From Nocardia iowensis (lineage in GTDB: Bacteria; Actinomycetota; Actinomycetes; Mycobacteriales; Mycobacteriaceae), in assembly GCF_019222765.1 (NCBI RefSeq), contig NZ_CP078145.1, forward strand, positions 1,116,001 through 1,180,000: a DNA stretch of 64,000 nt. Reading direction: 5' to 3'. Positions 35,743 to 43,997 of the stretch are shown piece by piece. The notes below the pieces were generated by a model. It was not told the origin of the DNA. It worked only from the letters and a program-made list of their open reading frames with translations, and searched no databases. Position 1 is the first letter of the stretch. The number at the start of each line of letters is the position of its first letter. The translations under genes and the position numbers were made by a program.

Positions 35743-36282
35743 ATGCCCAAGCCCAAGAAGGGTGCTCGCTTCGGCGGGTCGGCGTCGCACCAGAAGGCGA
35801 TCTTCGCCAATCTGGCGACGGCGCTCTTCGAGCACGGTCGTATTTCGACCACCGAGGCCAAGGCCAAGGCGCTGCGCCCCTACGCGGAGAAGCTGGTCAC
35901 CAAGGCGAAGGGCGGCACCCTTGCCGACCGTCGCGAGGTGCTCAAGGTGATCCGTAACAAGGACGTCGTGCACGAGCTTTTCGCCACGATCGGCCCCTCG
36001 TTCGAGGGTCGCGAAGGTGGCTACACCCGCATCACCAAGACGCTGCCCCGCAAGGGTGACAACGCGCCGATGGCGATCATCGAGCTGGTTCGCGAGAAGA
36101 CCGTGACCAACGAGGCCGATCGCGCTCGCCGTGTTGCCGCGTCCAAGAAGACCGAAGAGGCCCCCGCCGCCGAGGTTGTCGAGGCAGAGGCGCCGGAAGG
36201 CTCCGCTGACGAGGCCGTTGCCGAGACCGCCGAGGTCGAGGCCCCGGCTGCCGACGAAAAGGCCGACGAAGCCAAGGCCTGA
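35743..36282 (+). CDS. rplQ: Ribosomal protein L17 (bL17) with acidic tail
   Basis: 179 residues. [20 protein letters not shown] and the core [20 protein letters not shown] are standard bL17. Beyond about residue 120 comes a low-complexity Ala/Glu/Pro tail ([20 protein letters not shown]), longer than in enterobacterial L17 but usual for actinobacteria. It ends the operon before a terminator. Confidence 0.99.
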   Translation: MPKPKKGARFGGSASHQKAIFANLATALFEHGRISTTEAKAKALRPYAEKLVTKAKGGTLADRREVLKVIRNKDVVHELFATIGPSFEGREGGYTRITKTLPRKGDNAPMAIIELVREKTVTNEADRARRVAASKKTEEAPAAEVVEAEAPEGSADEAVAETAEVEAPAADEKADEAKA

Positions 36283-36302
36283 CGTTCGCGTCGGAGTTCG
36301 TG

Positions 36303-36342
36303 AACGAGCCCGCCGCCCGCTATGCGGGTCGGCGGGTTTGTT
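36303..36342 (+). terminator. Terminator after rplQ
   Basis: AACGAGCCCGCCGCCCGC pairs with GCGGGTCGGCGGGTTTGTT with one bulged T, loop TAT, and a T-rich end (TTTGTTCGTT). It lies 20 bases after the rplQ stop and before the chosen truA start. Confidence 0.75.
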
Positions 36343-36362
36343 CGTTGACCAGGAGATGGGTT

Positions 36363-37250
36363 GTGACGGTGGAGGATTCGGTGGGTTCAGCTGAGCAGAC
36401 GGCTGCGGCGGCGTCCGCGCCCGCCCGCGCGTCGGTCCGGGTCCGGCTCGACATCAGTTACGACGGAACGGATTTCACCGGATGGGCGCGCCAGCCCGGG
36501 TTGCGCACCGTGCAGGGCGTGCTGGAGGACTCGCTGAGCAAGGTGTTCCGCGAACCGGTTCAGCTGACCGTCGCGGGCCGCACCGACGCGGGCGTGCATG
36601 CCGAAGGGCAAGTCGCCCACTTCGATACGGCTGCCGAGGTCGACGCGGGCAAGGTAGTGCATCGGATGGCGCGCTTCTTGCCGAAGGATGTGCGGATCAA
36701 GGACGTTCGCGTCGCTCCGCCCGAATTCGACGCCCGCTTCTCGGCGATTCGCCGTCACTATGTGTACCGGCTGACCACCGCCCGCTACGGTGCCGAGCCG
36801 TTGCAGGCGCGCAGCATCGTCGCCTGCCGCCACGACGTCGATATCGACGCTATGCGCGCGGCATCGCGAAAGCTGTTGGGCTTGCACAACTTCGCGGCCT
36901 TTTGTCGTCGCAGGGAGGGCGCGACGACCGTGCGCGAACTCCAGCGTTTCGACTGGGAGCGCGATGGTGATCTGCTCACCGCCTATGTCAGCGCGGACGC
37001 TTTCTGCTGGTCCATGGTCCGCAGCTTGGTCGGTGCCGTCCTGGCCGTGGGGGAGGGCCGACGCACCCCGGAGTGGGTCGGCAGCCTGCTGAACGACACC
37101 GAACGCTCCAGCTCGGTCACCGTGGCCCCCGCGCACGGTTTGAGCCTGATCGCCGTCGACTATCCGGCCGACGCGGACCTTGCTGCTCGTAATGCGCAGA
37201 CCAGGGAAGTGCGTACCGTGCCGGTCGGCGAAGGATGTTGCGGAGGCTGA
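36363..37250 (+). CDS. truA: tRNA pseudouridine(38-40) synthase TruA
   Basis: 295 residues from GTG 36363, preceded by AGGAG at a good distance; an upstream GTG at 36300 would start inside the rplQ terminator. Catalytic Asp75 lies in [30 protein letters not shown] and [16 protein letters not shown] features (seen: [20 protein letters not shown]) are family marks. TruA modifies the anticodon arm of tRNA. It follows rplQ as in mycobacteria. Confidence 0.97.
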   Translation: MTVEDSVGSAEQTAAAASAPARASVRVRLDISYDGTDFTGWARQPGLRTVQGVLEDSLSKVFREPVQLTVAGRTDAGVHAEGQVAHFDTAAEVDAGKVVHRMARFLPKDVRIKDVRVAPPEFDARFSAIRRHYVYRLTTARYGAEPLQARSIVACRHDVDIDAMRAASRKLLGLHNFAAFCRRREGATTVRELQRFDWERDGDLLTAYVSADAFCWSMVRSLVGAVLAVGEGRRTPEWVGSLLNDTERSSSVTVAPAHGLSLIAVDYPADADLAARNAQTREVRTVPVGEGCCGG

Positions 37251-37270
37251 ACTCTCGTTCTCGGCGAAGT

Positions 37271-37313
37271 GCTCCCGCGCTGTCCGACACGCGGTCGGGT
37301 GCAGCGCGGGAGC
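37271..37313. terminator. Bidirectional terminator between truA and hsp20
   Basis: GCTCCCGCGCTG pairs with CAGCGCGGGAGC (12 bp); the loop contains a second small stem CCGAC-ACGCG-GTCGG. It lies between convergent genes, 7 bases before the end of the heat-shock gene. Confidence 0.75.
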
Positions 37314-37320
37314 GATCGCT

Positions 37321-37764
37321 TCAGTTGGATGATCCGGCTTCGATCGTCTTCTGGGATGATCCACCGGAGATTTCGATGCGGCGCGGCTTGGCCCGTTCGG
37401 CGATCGGGATCGTCACGGACAGCACGCCGTTGTTGTATGCGGCGCTGATCTTTTCGGCGTCGACGTTGTCACCGAGGCTCACCTGGCGCAGGTAGTTGCC
37501 GCTGAAGCGCTCGGAGGCAATCCATTGGACGCCTTCCTCGCTGGGCGCGCTGCGCTGCGCGCGCAGTGTCAGGGTGCCGTTGTCGACGCTGACGTCGACC
37601 GAGCCGGGATCGACCCCGGGGAGGTCGGCGTTGAGCACGTAGTGGTCACCCGCCTTGAACAGATCCATGGGCATGAATCGCGGCGCGCGTGCGGATCCAA
37701 CGGCTTCGCCGAGCAGCTGGCGCGCGACGGTGTCGATGTCATGGAATGGATCGAACCTCAGCAC
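37321..37764 (-). CDS. Small heat-shock protein, Hsp20/alpha-crystallin family
   Basis: 147 residues from GTG 37764, chosen because GGAGGTGATTGCT directly precedes it; an ATG five codons upstream is less likely. The N-terminus LRFDPFHDIDTVARQLLG resembles mycobacterial Hsp18. The alpha-crystallin domain has DHYVLNADLPGVDPGSVDVS and NGVLSVTIPIAERAKPRRIE. These ATP-independent chaperones hold unfolding proteins. A perfect CIRCE lies upstream, so HrcA control is likely. Confidence 0.93.
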   Translation of the reverse strand: MLRFDPFHDIDTVARQLLGEAVGSARAPRFMPMDLFKAGDHYVLNADLPGVDPGSVDVSVDNGTLTLRAQRSAPSEEGVQWIASERFSGNYLRQVSLGDNVDAEKISAAYNNGVLSVTIPIAERAKPRRIEISGGSSQKTIEAGSSN

Positions 37765-37837
37765 AGCAATCACCTCCATTTCACTAGTGGCGACGCCTGC
37801 CACCGCGGTAGGCGCCGGTAGCTGTGCACCAACAAAT

Positions 37838-37864
37838 TTAGCACTCTCGGGTCGAGAGTGCTAA
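37838..37864. promoter_or_regulatory. CIRCE element (HrcA operator)
   Basis: TTAGCACTC, nine bases, GAGTGCTAA: both half-sites match the CIRCE consensus exactly. It lies 74 bases upstream of the hsp20 start and 71 bases upstream of the gene at 37935. Confidence 0.95.
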
Positions 37865-37934
37865 TACCTTCGGGCGGATTTTCCGCCGTGACTTCGCCCG
37901 GAATACCGGTCGCCGCACGAAGGTTCGCAGTGTC

Positions 37935-38768
37935 ATGACATTCGATGCGCTCGGACGGTTCGGTGTATGGCGGGAGTACTTCGGGTTCAGCCCGCAGGAC
38001 GCACGCGAGTTGGAGGAATTGGGCTACGGCGCGCTATGGCTCGGCGCCTCGCCGCCCGCGGATCTGTCGACCGTCGAGCCGTTGCTCGAGGCGACCGAGT
38101 CCATCACGGTGGCGACCAGCATCGTGAACATCTGGGCCGCGCCCGTCAAGGAGGTCGCGGAATCGTTCCACCGGATCGAGGCGCGATTCCCGGGGCGTTT
38201 CCTGCTCGGGATCGGCGCGGGCCATCCGGAGCACACCGGCGCGTACCGCAAGCCCTACGACGCCCTCGTCGAGTACCTGGACGAGTTGGACGCCGCGCAG
38301 GTTCCGGTGGCGCGCCGGGCGGTGGCCGCGCTCGGTCCCCGGGTACTGGAGCTGGCCGCGGCGCGGTCCGCCGGTGCGCTGCCCTATTTCGTGCCCGCCA
38401 CGCACACCGCGCAGGCCCGCGCGACGGTCGGACCGGACGCGTTGCTCGCGACCGAACACAAGGTCGTGCTGAACGACGATGCGCGGCAAGCGCGTTCGGT
38501 CGCGGCGGACAAGGCCGGGTTCTACCTTGGTCTGACGAACTACGTGTCGAACCTGCGCAGGCTCGGCTTCACCGACGACGAACTCGCCCTGCCCGCCAGC
38601 GACCGGGTCCTCGACGCCGTCGTCGCGCACGGCACGCCCGAGCAGGTCGCCGCACAGCTCACCGCGCACCTGGACGCTGGTGGCAACCACGTGGCGGTCC
38701 AGGCTCTCGGCGACGACTACCTTGCCGATCTGCGCATCCTGGCCCCGCTGCTGAACCTCCGCGGCTGA
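37935..38768 (+). CDS. F420-type luciferase-like (LLM) oxidoreductase
   Basis: 277 residues. LLM-class flavin/F420 enzymes use a TIM barrel. Seen here: LEELGYGALWLGASPPADLS, ESITVATSIVNIWAAPVKEV, RFPGRFLLGIGAGHPEH and HGTPEQVAAQLTAHLDAGGN. I believe it belongs to the TIGR03620 F420-dependent group. Substrate unknown. It is divergent from hsp20, with the CIRCE between them, so HrcA might touch this gene too. The MHS transporter gene follows in the same direction after 120 bases. Confidence 0.85.
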   Translation: MTFDALGRFGVWREYFGFSPQDARELEELGYGALWLGASPPADLSTVEPLLEATESITVATSIVNIWAAPVKEVAESFHRIEARFPGRFLLGIGAGHPEHTGAYRKPYDALVEYLDELDAAQVPVARRAVAALGPRVLELAAARSAGALPYFVPATHTAQARATVGPDALLATEHKVVLNDDARQARSVAADKAGFYLGLTNYVSNLRRLGFTDDELALPASDRVLDAVVAHGTPEQVAAQLTAHLDAGGNHVAVQALGDDYLADLRILAPLLNLRG

Positions 38769-38809
38769 AGCCGGGAAGCATCGTCCTAAGGGAACGTTAG
38801 AAAGGGTCT

Positions 38810-38825
38810 CCGACGGTTCCGTCGG
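38810..38825 (+). terminator. Short hairpin between the LLM gene and the transporter gene
   Basis: CCGACGG-TT-CCGTCGG is a perfect inverted repeat 41 bases after the oxidoreductase stop, followed by GCTTGTGA. It may end that transcript. Confidence 0.4.
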
Positions 38826-38888
38826 GCTTGTGACTACAGACACACTCGATCTCAGCTGACGCGCTGACGCGTCGAAGAAGGAGATCTT

Positions 38889-40367
38889 GTGACTACGACA
38901 CAGCCCGCGAGTGAGCGCCGGGTCGTCGCGAACGTGCTTCGCGGATCCATCGGTAACCTCGTCGAGTGGTACGACTGGTATGTCTATGCCGCTTTCAGCG
39001 TTTACTTCGCGAAAACGTTCTTTCCCGCCGATGACCCGACCGCGCAGTTGCTGTCCACCGCAGCGGTTTTCGCGGTCGGCTTCCTCATGCGCCCGATCGG
39101 CGGCTGGATGCTCGGCCGCTACGCCGACAAGTACGGGCGTCGTTCCGCGCTGACCCTGTCGGTGACGGTGATGGCCGGTGGCTCGCTGCTGATCGCCGTT
39201 ACCCCCGGCTATCAGACGATCGGCATCGCGGCACCGATCCTGCTGTTGCTGGCCCGGCTGCTGCAAGGACTCTCGGTCGGTGGCGAATATGCCACCAGCG
39301 CAACGTATTTGTCCGAGGTGGCCTCCACCGGCAAGCGCGGGTTCTACTCGAGCTTCCAGTACGTGACCCTGGTCGCGGGTCAGCTCGTCGCACTCGGCGT
39401 GCAGATCGTCCTGCAGCAGTTCCTCACCAGTGCGGAAATGAACAACTGGGGCTGGCGCATTCCGTTCGTGATCGGTGCGGGTGGCGCGCTTGTCGTGATG
39501 TGGCTGCGGCGCAGCATGGACGAGTCGGAGCAGTTCAAGGCCGCAGCCGCGGACCCGGAAAACCGCGTCTTCATCGGCGACGGGATTTCCGAACACGCGC
39601 ACCAGCTCGGCAAGGACAAGGCCGCCGAAGCCGCCGCCGCGAAGCGGGGCGAGCCCAAGCCGCCGCCCGCCCGTGGTTCGCTGCGGATGCTGCTGCAGTA
39701 CCCGCGGGAATGCCTGCTGGTGATGGGTCTGACGCTGGGTGGAACGGTCGCGTTCTACACCTACACGACCTACATGCAGAAGTTCATGATCAACACCTCC
39801 GGCATCTCCAAGGGCACCGTCGCCTGGATCAACTTCGTCGCGCTGCTGGTGTTCGTGATCTTCCAGCCGCTGGCGGGTGCGTTGTCCGACCGGATCGGGC
39901 GGCGCAAGCTGCTCATCTTCTTCGGTGTCGCGGGCACGCTGCTGACCGTGCCGATCATGACGGTCCTCGGTAACACCAAGAACCCGATCGCCGCGTGGGC
40001 ACTGATGATGAGTGCGCTGGTCATCATCACCGGCTACACCTCGATCAACGCCATCGTGAAGGCCGAGCTGTTCCCGACCAAGATCCGCGCGCTCGGCGTC
40101 GGGCTGCCCTACGCGCTGACCGTCGCCATCTTCGGCGGCACCGCGGAAACGATCGCGCTGGCACTGAAGAAGGCAGGCCACGAATCGGTGTACTTCTGGT
40201 ACGTCGCCGGGTGTATCGCCATCTCGCTGACCACGTACTTCTTCATGCGGGAGACCTCGACTTCGTCGACCATCGAAGCCGAGCTCTCCGCCGCCTCCGA
40301 CGCCGATACTGGGGTCGACGCCGGGGTGGCCGAGCCGGACCGTCCGTTGGCCACTGTGCGTGACTGA
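38889..40367 (+). CDS. MHS-family MFS transporter (alpha-ketoglutarate permease type)
   Basis: 492 residues from GTG 38889 with AAGGAGAT upstream. It has twelve predicted helices in two halves. GNLVEWYDWYVYAAFSVYFA in the first helix, GGWMLGRYADKYGRRSALTL in loop 2-3 and ARLLQGLSVGGEYATSATYL are metabolite:H+ symporter hallmarks. A charged central loop (about 220-270, Ala/Lys/Pro-rich) is longer than usual. Likely proton-coupled uptake of a carboxylate or similar metabolite. The stop lies 46 bases before the start of the response regulator, a possible operon. Confidence 0.9.
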   Translation: MTTTQPASERRVVANVLRGSIGNLVEWYDWYVYAAFSVYFAKTFFPADDPTAQLLSTAAVFAVGFLMRPIGGWMLGRYADKYGRRSALTLSVTVMAGGSLLIAVTPGYQTIGIAAPILLLLARLLQGLSVGGEYATSATYLSEVASTGKRGFYSSFQYVTLVAGQLVALGVQIVLQQFLTSAEMNNWGWRIPFVIGAGGALVVMWLRRSMDESEQFKAAAADPENRVFIGDGISEHAHQLGKDKAAEAAAAKRGEPKPPPARGSLRMLLQYPRECLLVMGLTLGGTVAFYTYTTYMQKFMINTSGISKGTVAWINFVALLVFVIFQPLAGALSDRIGRRKLLIFFGVAGTLLTVPIMTVLGNTKNPIAAWALMMSALVIITGYTSINAIVKAELFPTKIRALGVGLPYALTVAIFGGTAETIALALKKAGHESVYFWYVAGCIAISLTTYFFMRETSTSSTIEAELSAASDADTGVDAGVAEPDRPLATVRD

Positions 40368-40413
40368 TAGCCCGGCACACGCGCCGATCCACCCGTTATG
40401 GGAGGATCGGCGC

Positions 40414-41073
40414 GTGCGGCTTGCGGTGGTCGAAGATGACGACGGCGTTGGCGACGCGCTGGTGGAGGCGCTCAACGCTCGGGGCTACCGAGCGGAGCGC
40501 AAACGACGCGGCGCGGATCTCCTTACGTCGCACCGTGGTTACGACGCGGTGATCCTCGATCTCGGCTTGCCCGACGGCGACGGGCTGCACGTGCTTCGGC
40601 AGTTGCGCGAAGTGAGTCAGGTGCCGGTACTCATCTTGACCGCCCGCAGCGACGAGCGTTCGATCGTCCGGGGATTGCGCGGTGGCGCCGACGACTATCT
40701 GGTGAAACCGCCCCGCATCGCGGAATTGATGGCCCGGCTGGAGACCGTCACCCGGCGCGCGGCCGCCGCGGCGCAACCCGCGCAGGCGGTGGTGGAAACC
40801 GGAGACGTGCGGGTGGATCTACAGGCACGCGTGGTCGAGGTGGGCGGCGAGCCGATCACGTTGACGCAGAAGGAATTCGAATTGGTAGAGGCGCTGGTCG
40901 AGCGGCCGGGCGCCGCGGTGAGCCGCCAGCAGCTGATGGACCGGATCTGGGGCGACGCGTTCGTCGCGGTGTCACGATCGCTGGACGTGCACATGACCGG
41001 GTTGCGCGCCAAGCTGAAGCGGCCGGGACTGATCACGACTATTCGCGGATACGGGTACCGGTGGGGGCAGTGA
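40414..41073 (+). CDS. OmpR-family response regulator
   Basis: 219 residues from GTG 40414 with GGGAGG upstream; an earlier GTG at 40360 would overlap the transporter and add 18 residues. Receiver domain: acidic Asp8-Asp10, phospho-acceptor Asp49 (ILDLGLPDG), Thr76 and Lys98 (YLVKPP). C-terminal winged helix with LTQKEFELVEALVERPGAAV and HMTGLRAKLKRPGLITTIRG. The kinase gene follows after 13 bases. It probably controls the transporter and/or the binding-protein gene. Confidence 0.95.
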   Translation: MRLAVVEDDDGVGDALVEALNARGYRAERKRRGADLLTSHRGYDAVILDLGLPDGDGLHVLRQLREVSQVPVLILTARSDERSIVRGLRGGADDYLVKPPRIAELMARLETVTRRAAAAAQPAQAVVETGDVRVDLQARVVEVGGEPITLTQKEFELVEALVERPGAAVSRQQLMDRIWGDAFVAVSRSLDVHMTGLRAKLKRPGLITTIRGYGYRWGQ

Positions 41074-41086
41074 CCAGGGACGTGCC

Positions 41087-42517
41087 ATGCGGCGCCGCCT
41101 ACTCATCGCGCTGACCGTTTTCGCCGCGATCGCGGTCCTTGCGTTCGCGGTTCCGCTGTCGCTGACGGTCGCGACGAGCCGGACCCAGCAGCTGGTGCTC
41201 GACCGGTCCGGCGATGCGGATCGGTTCGCGAATCTCGCCGCCGCGGCTTCGGCGACCGGAGACAGTCGCGCGCTGTCCGACGAGGTGGTCCGCTATCACG
41301 AGCTCTACGGCGAGGACGTGCTCGTGGTCGACGCCAAGGGAGCGACAACCGCCAATGGCGGTGCGAGCCTCGCTGATCCGGGTATCCGTGGCGCGGTGGC
41401 CGCGGCGCGGCGCAATCAGCGTCCGCAGGCGGTGCGGCAGCTGACACCGTGGGGTGCGTCGACCATGCTCATCGCGCGGCCGGTCGGCACCGGTGTGCAG
41501 GTCAACGGCGCGGTGGTGATCCAGGCATCGACCGCCCGTGCGCGCGCCGACATCGCGCGGACCTGGGCGTTGATCGTGCTCGGCGGCGCGATAGCGATGG
41601 CGCTGTTCACCTTGCTCGCACTGACGTTGAGCCGCTGGGTGCTGCGGCCGCTCGCGGCCCTCTCGCACGCGGTCGCCGATCTCACCGCGACACTGCCCAA
41701 GCCGCGCGCCGAGCCGGTGACCGCGAAGCATCCCGCGTCGATCGCGCGGCGGCACGGTGGTCCACCCGAAATGCGGGCGGTCGCGGAATCTTTCGACGCG
41801 ATGGCCGTTGCCGTCGCCGATTCGGTGGACGCGCAACGGCAGCTCGTCGCCGACACCGCGCACGCTATGCGGAACCCGCTGGCAGCTTTGACGATTCGGC
41901 TCGACTCGCTGGAGCCCGCGATACCGGGCAGCGCGGCCAACACCTTCCGTGGCGCCAGCGCCGAAGTCGAACGGTTGACCGCGCTGCTGGACGGCCTGCT
42001 CACCCTCGCCGTCGCCGAAACCCCCGCCGCCTTCGACGCGGCGCGCCTAGCCGAGGCCGAGAACCACTGCGACGCAGTTCAAGTGGTTGCCGACCGCTAT
42101 GACGCGTGGTGCTCGGCCTACGAGTCGGCGGGGCAGGAATTGCGCATCACGCCGTCGACCGCGCACGCCGACGTCGCCGTCTCGGCCGATGTGCTCGCGC
42201 AGATACTGGATGTGCCGCTGAGCAATTCGTCCCGCTACGCCGGGTCCGGCGCGCGGACCGTGGTCACCGTGACCGCCGAGCCGGACTGGGTCACCGTCAC
42301 CGTCCAGGACAACGGCACCGGCGTGCGCGCCGACGAGATCGATCGTCTCACCACCCGGTTCTTCCGCGGCTCGACCGCCGTCAGCGGCGGCTCCGGTCTC
42401 GGCCTGCCCATTGCCGCCGCCCTCGCGCAAGCCCGCGGCGGCACGCTCACCGTCGAACCGATCCACCCGCACGGCCTTGCCGTCCGGATCCGGCTGCCCG
42501 CGGCGGTGCGCGGATGA
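41087..42517 (+). CDS. Sensor histidine kinase
   Basis: 476 residues. Membrane helix 1 (LIALTVFAAIAVLAFAVPLS), an extracytoplasmic domain of about 120 residues, helix 2 near 165-185 (WALIVLGGAIAMALFTLLAL), a HAMP linker, then the phospho-acceptor His259 in DTAHAMRNPLAAL, unusual in having HAMRNP where HELRTP is typical. The ATPase part has LSNSSRYA (N box), VQDNGTGV (G1) and SGLGLPIAAALAQARGGTL (G2). The stop overlaps an alternative start of the TAXI gene, consistent with one operon. The periplasmic binding lipoprotein next door may feed it a ligand signal. Confidence 0.93.
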   Translation: MRRRLLIALTVFAAIAVLAFAVPLSLTVATSRTQQLVLDRSGDADRFANLAAAASATGDSRALSDEVVRYHELYGEDVLVVDAKGATTANGGASLADPGIRGAVAAARRNQRPQAVRQLTPWGASTMLIARPVGTGVQVNGAVVIQASTARARADIARTWALIVLGGAIAMALFTLLALTLSRWVLRPLAALSHAVADLTATLPKPRAEPVTAKHPASIARRHGGPPEMRAVAESFDAMAVAVADSVDAQRQLVADTAHAMRNPLAALTIRLDSLEPAIPGSAANTFRGASAEVERLTALLDGLLTLAVAETPAAFDAARLAEAENHCDAVQVVADRYDAWCSAYESAGQELRITPSTAHADVAVSADVLAQILDVPLSNSSRYAGSGARTVVTVTAEPDWVTVTVQDNGTGVRADEIDRLTTRFFRGSTAVSGGSGLGLPIAAALAQARGGTLTVEPIHPHGLAVRIRLPAAVRG

Positions 42518-42582
42518 CGGATCGGTGGAGCTGGTCGAGGCGGGGGGTAGTCGGCGCCGCCTCGGGTCGGTCGGAGGTGGCG

Positions 42583-43497
42583 ATGATGGGACGGCGGGGG
42601 TTCCTCGCGCTGACCGGGATGGCGGCTGCGGCGGGTCTCGCCGGGTGCGGACCGAGTGGGGGCGGGCCGCTGGTGCGGCTGGCCTCGGGGGAGGTCGGCG
42701 GTTTCTACCACGCATTCGCGGGACTGCTGTCGGCCGCCGCGGCGAAGACGGGGGATGTGCGGATCGAGCGGGTGACGACGTCGGGGTCGCAGGAGAATCT
42801 GGCGATGCTGGCGCACGGCGAGGTAGACGCGGCGCTGGCACTGTCGGATTCGGTGGGTGATACGACCGATCGGGTGCTCGCGCTCGGCCGGGTGTACGAG
42901 AACTACTTGCAACTCGTGGTGCGTTCGGACAGTCGCATCGGGAGTGTCGCGGAGTTGCGGGGGACCCGAGTGAACTTGGGCGCCGCCGGTTCCGGGGCCG
43001 CGGTGACCGGCTACCGGATCCTGCGGGTGGCCGGGCTTGTTCCTGAACAAGACGTGGAGATTTCGCATCGGCCGCTACGCGAGGCGGTGGCGGCGTTGTT
43101 GTCCGGTGCGGCGGACGCGCTGCTCTGGGCCGGTGGCGTGCCGACCAGCGTGCTCGAGGTGCCCCAGCGCATGCGGCTGGTGGATATGGGTGAGCTGGCC
43201 GTGCCCATGCGGGAGCGGTTCGGTCCGGTGTACGACCGGGTGGAGATCCCGGCCGACGCCTATCCCGGTGGCGTCGCCGTACACACCATCGGCGTGGCGA
43301 ATCTCCTGCTCGCCGCCGCATCCATGCCACCGGAGACCGCCGCATCGATCGTCGAACTATTGGTCTACAAAGCCGATTCGCTGGTACCCACCGAGGCCGC
43401 GGGCACCCAATTCCTGGACGGCCGCTCGCTCATCGGCACCGCTCCGGTCCCGCTGCATCCAGGCGCCGCCGACGTCTACCGCCGCTGGCACGGCTAG
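42583..43497 (+). CDS. TAXI-family solute-binding lipoprotein
   Basis: 304 residues from the first of two adjacent ATGs after GGAGG; an ATG at 42514 overlapping the kinase stop would add 23 residues. The N-terminus has twin arginine and a lipobox (GRRGFLALTGM, then GLAGC), so a Tat-exported lipoprotein is likely. The body follows the TAXI/TRAP binding-protein pattern: SGEVGGFYHAFAGLL, TTSGSQENLAMLAHGEVDAA, RGTRVNLGAAGSGA. No TRAP membrane gene is nearby, so it may act as a ligand sensor for the kinase beside it. Ligand unknown. Confidence 0.85.
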   Translation: MMGRRGFLALTGMAAAAGLAGCGPSGGGPLVRLASGEVGGFYHAFAGLLSAAAAKTGDVRIERVTTSGSQENLAMLAHGEVDAALALSDSVGDTTDRVLALGRVYENYLQLVVRSDSRIGSVAELRGTRVNLGAAGSGAAVTGYRILRVAGLVPEQDVEISHRPLREAVAALLSGAADALLWAGGVPTSVLEVPQRMRLVDMGELAVPMRERFGPVYDRVEIPADAYPGGVAVHTIGVANLLLAAASMPPETAASIVELLVYKADSLVPTEAAGTQFLDGRSLIGTAPVPLHPGAADVYRRWHG

Positions 43498-43517
43498 CCG
43501 CCCTCTTTTACGGGCGA

Positions 43518-43841
43518 TCAGGAGCGGACCAGGCGGGCGATGGCGTCGGTGGCCTCTTTGATCTTGGCTTCGGCCTCGGGCCCGCCCGCTACCGCGGCGT
43601 CCACCACGCAATGGCTGATGTGGTCTTCGAGCAATCCCATCGCCACCGCCTGCAGGGCCTTGGTCATCGCGGAGACCTGGGTGAGGATGTCGATGCAGTA
43701 CTTCTCTTCCTCCACCATCCGCTGCAGCCCGCGCGCCTGACCCTCGATGCGGCGAAGGCGCTTGAGGTAGTCGTCCTTTGCGGTGATATAGCCGTGCGCG
43801 GCATGATCGTGCGCGGCGTGGTCATGGGCAGTGGGTGTCAC
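43518..43841 (-). CDS. csoR: CsoR-family metal-sensing repressor
   Basis: 107 residues from GTG 43841. Cys49, His74 and Cys78 reproduce the Cys-x(24)-His-x(3)-Cys Cu(I) site of CsoR, with Tyr48 beside Cys49 as in M. tuberculosis CsoR. A His-rich N-terminus (AHDHAAHDHAAHGY) may add metal binding. LKRLRRIEGQARGLQRMVEE is the family opening. CsoR dissociates from DNA on Cu(I) binding. No copper pump is in the window. A CsoR-type site lies upstream at 43886-43904. Confidence 0.93.
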   Translation of the reverse strand: MTPTAHDHAAHDHAAHGYITAKDDYLKRLRRIEGQARGLQRMVEEEKYCIDILTQVSAMTKALQAVAMGLLEDHISHCVVDAAVAGGPEAEAKIKEATDAIARLVRS

Positions 43842-43885
43842 CGGGTGTCTCCTCGCTGGCTGCCGGTCTGCGGGCGGACCGGAAT

Positions 43886-43904
43886 TTATACCCCCCTAGG
43901 GTAC
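43886..43904. promoter_or_regulatory. Candidate CsoR operator
   Basis: TTATACCCCCCTAGGGTAC is a pseudo-palindrome of the ATACCCC/GGGGTAT type bound by CsoR proteins, 45-63 bases upstream of the csoR start and about 94 bases before mtnP. Self-regulation is the simplest reading. Confidence 0.7.
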
Positions 43905-43997
43905 AGTTTTCCCGCGGACTTGTCAGTTCAGCGCCTGATCGCCGGGAGTTTCGGTACCCGTTGATCATCAGGGGCGGCGGGACGGGAGAATTGGTGC

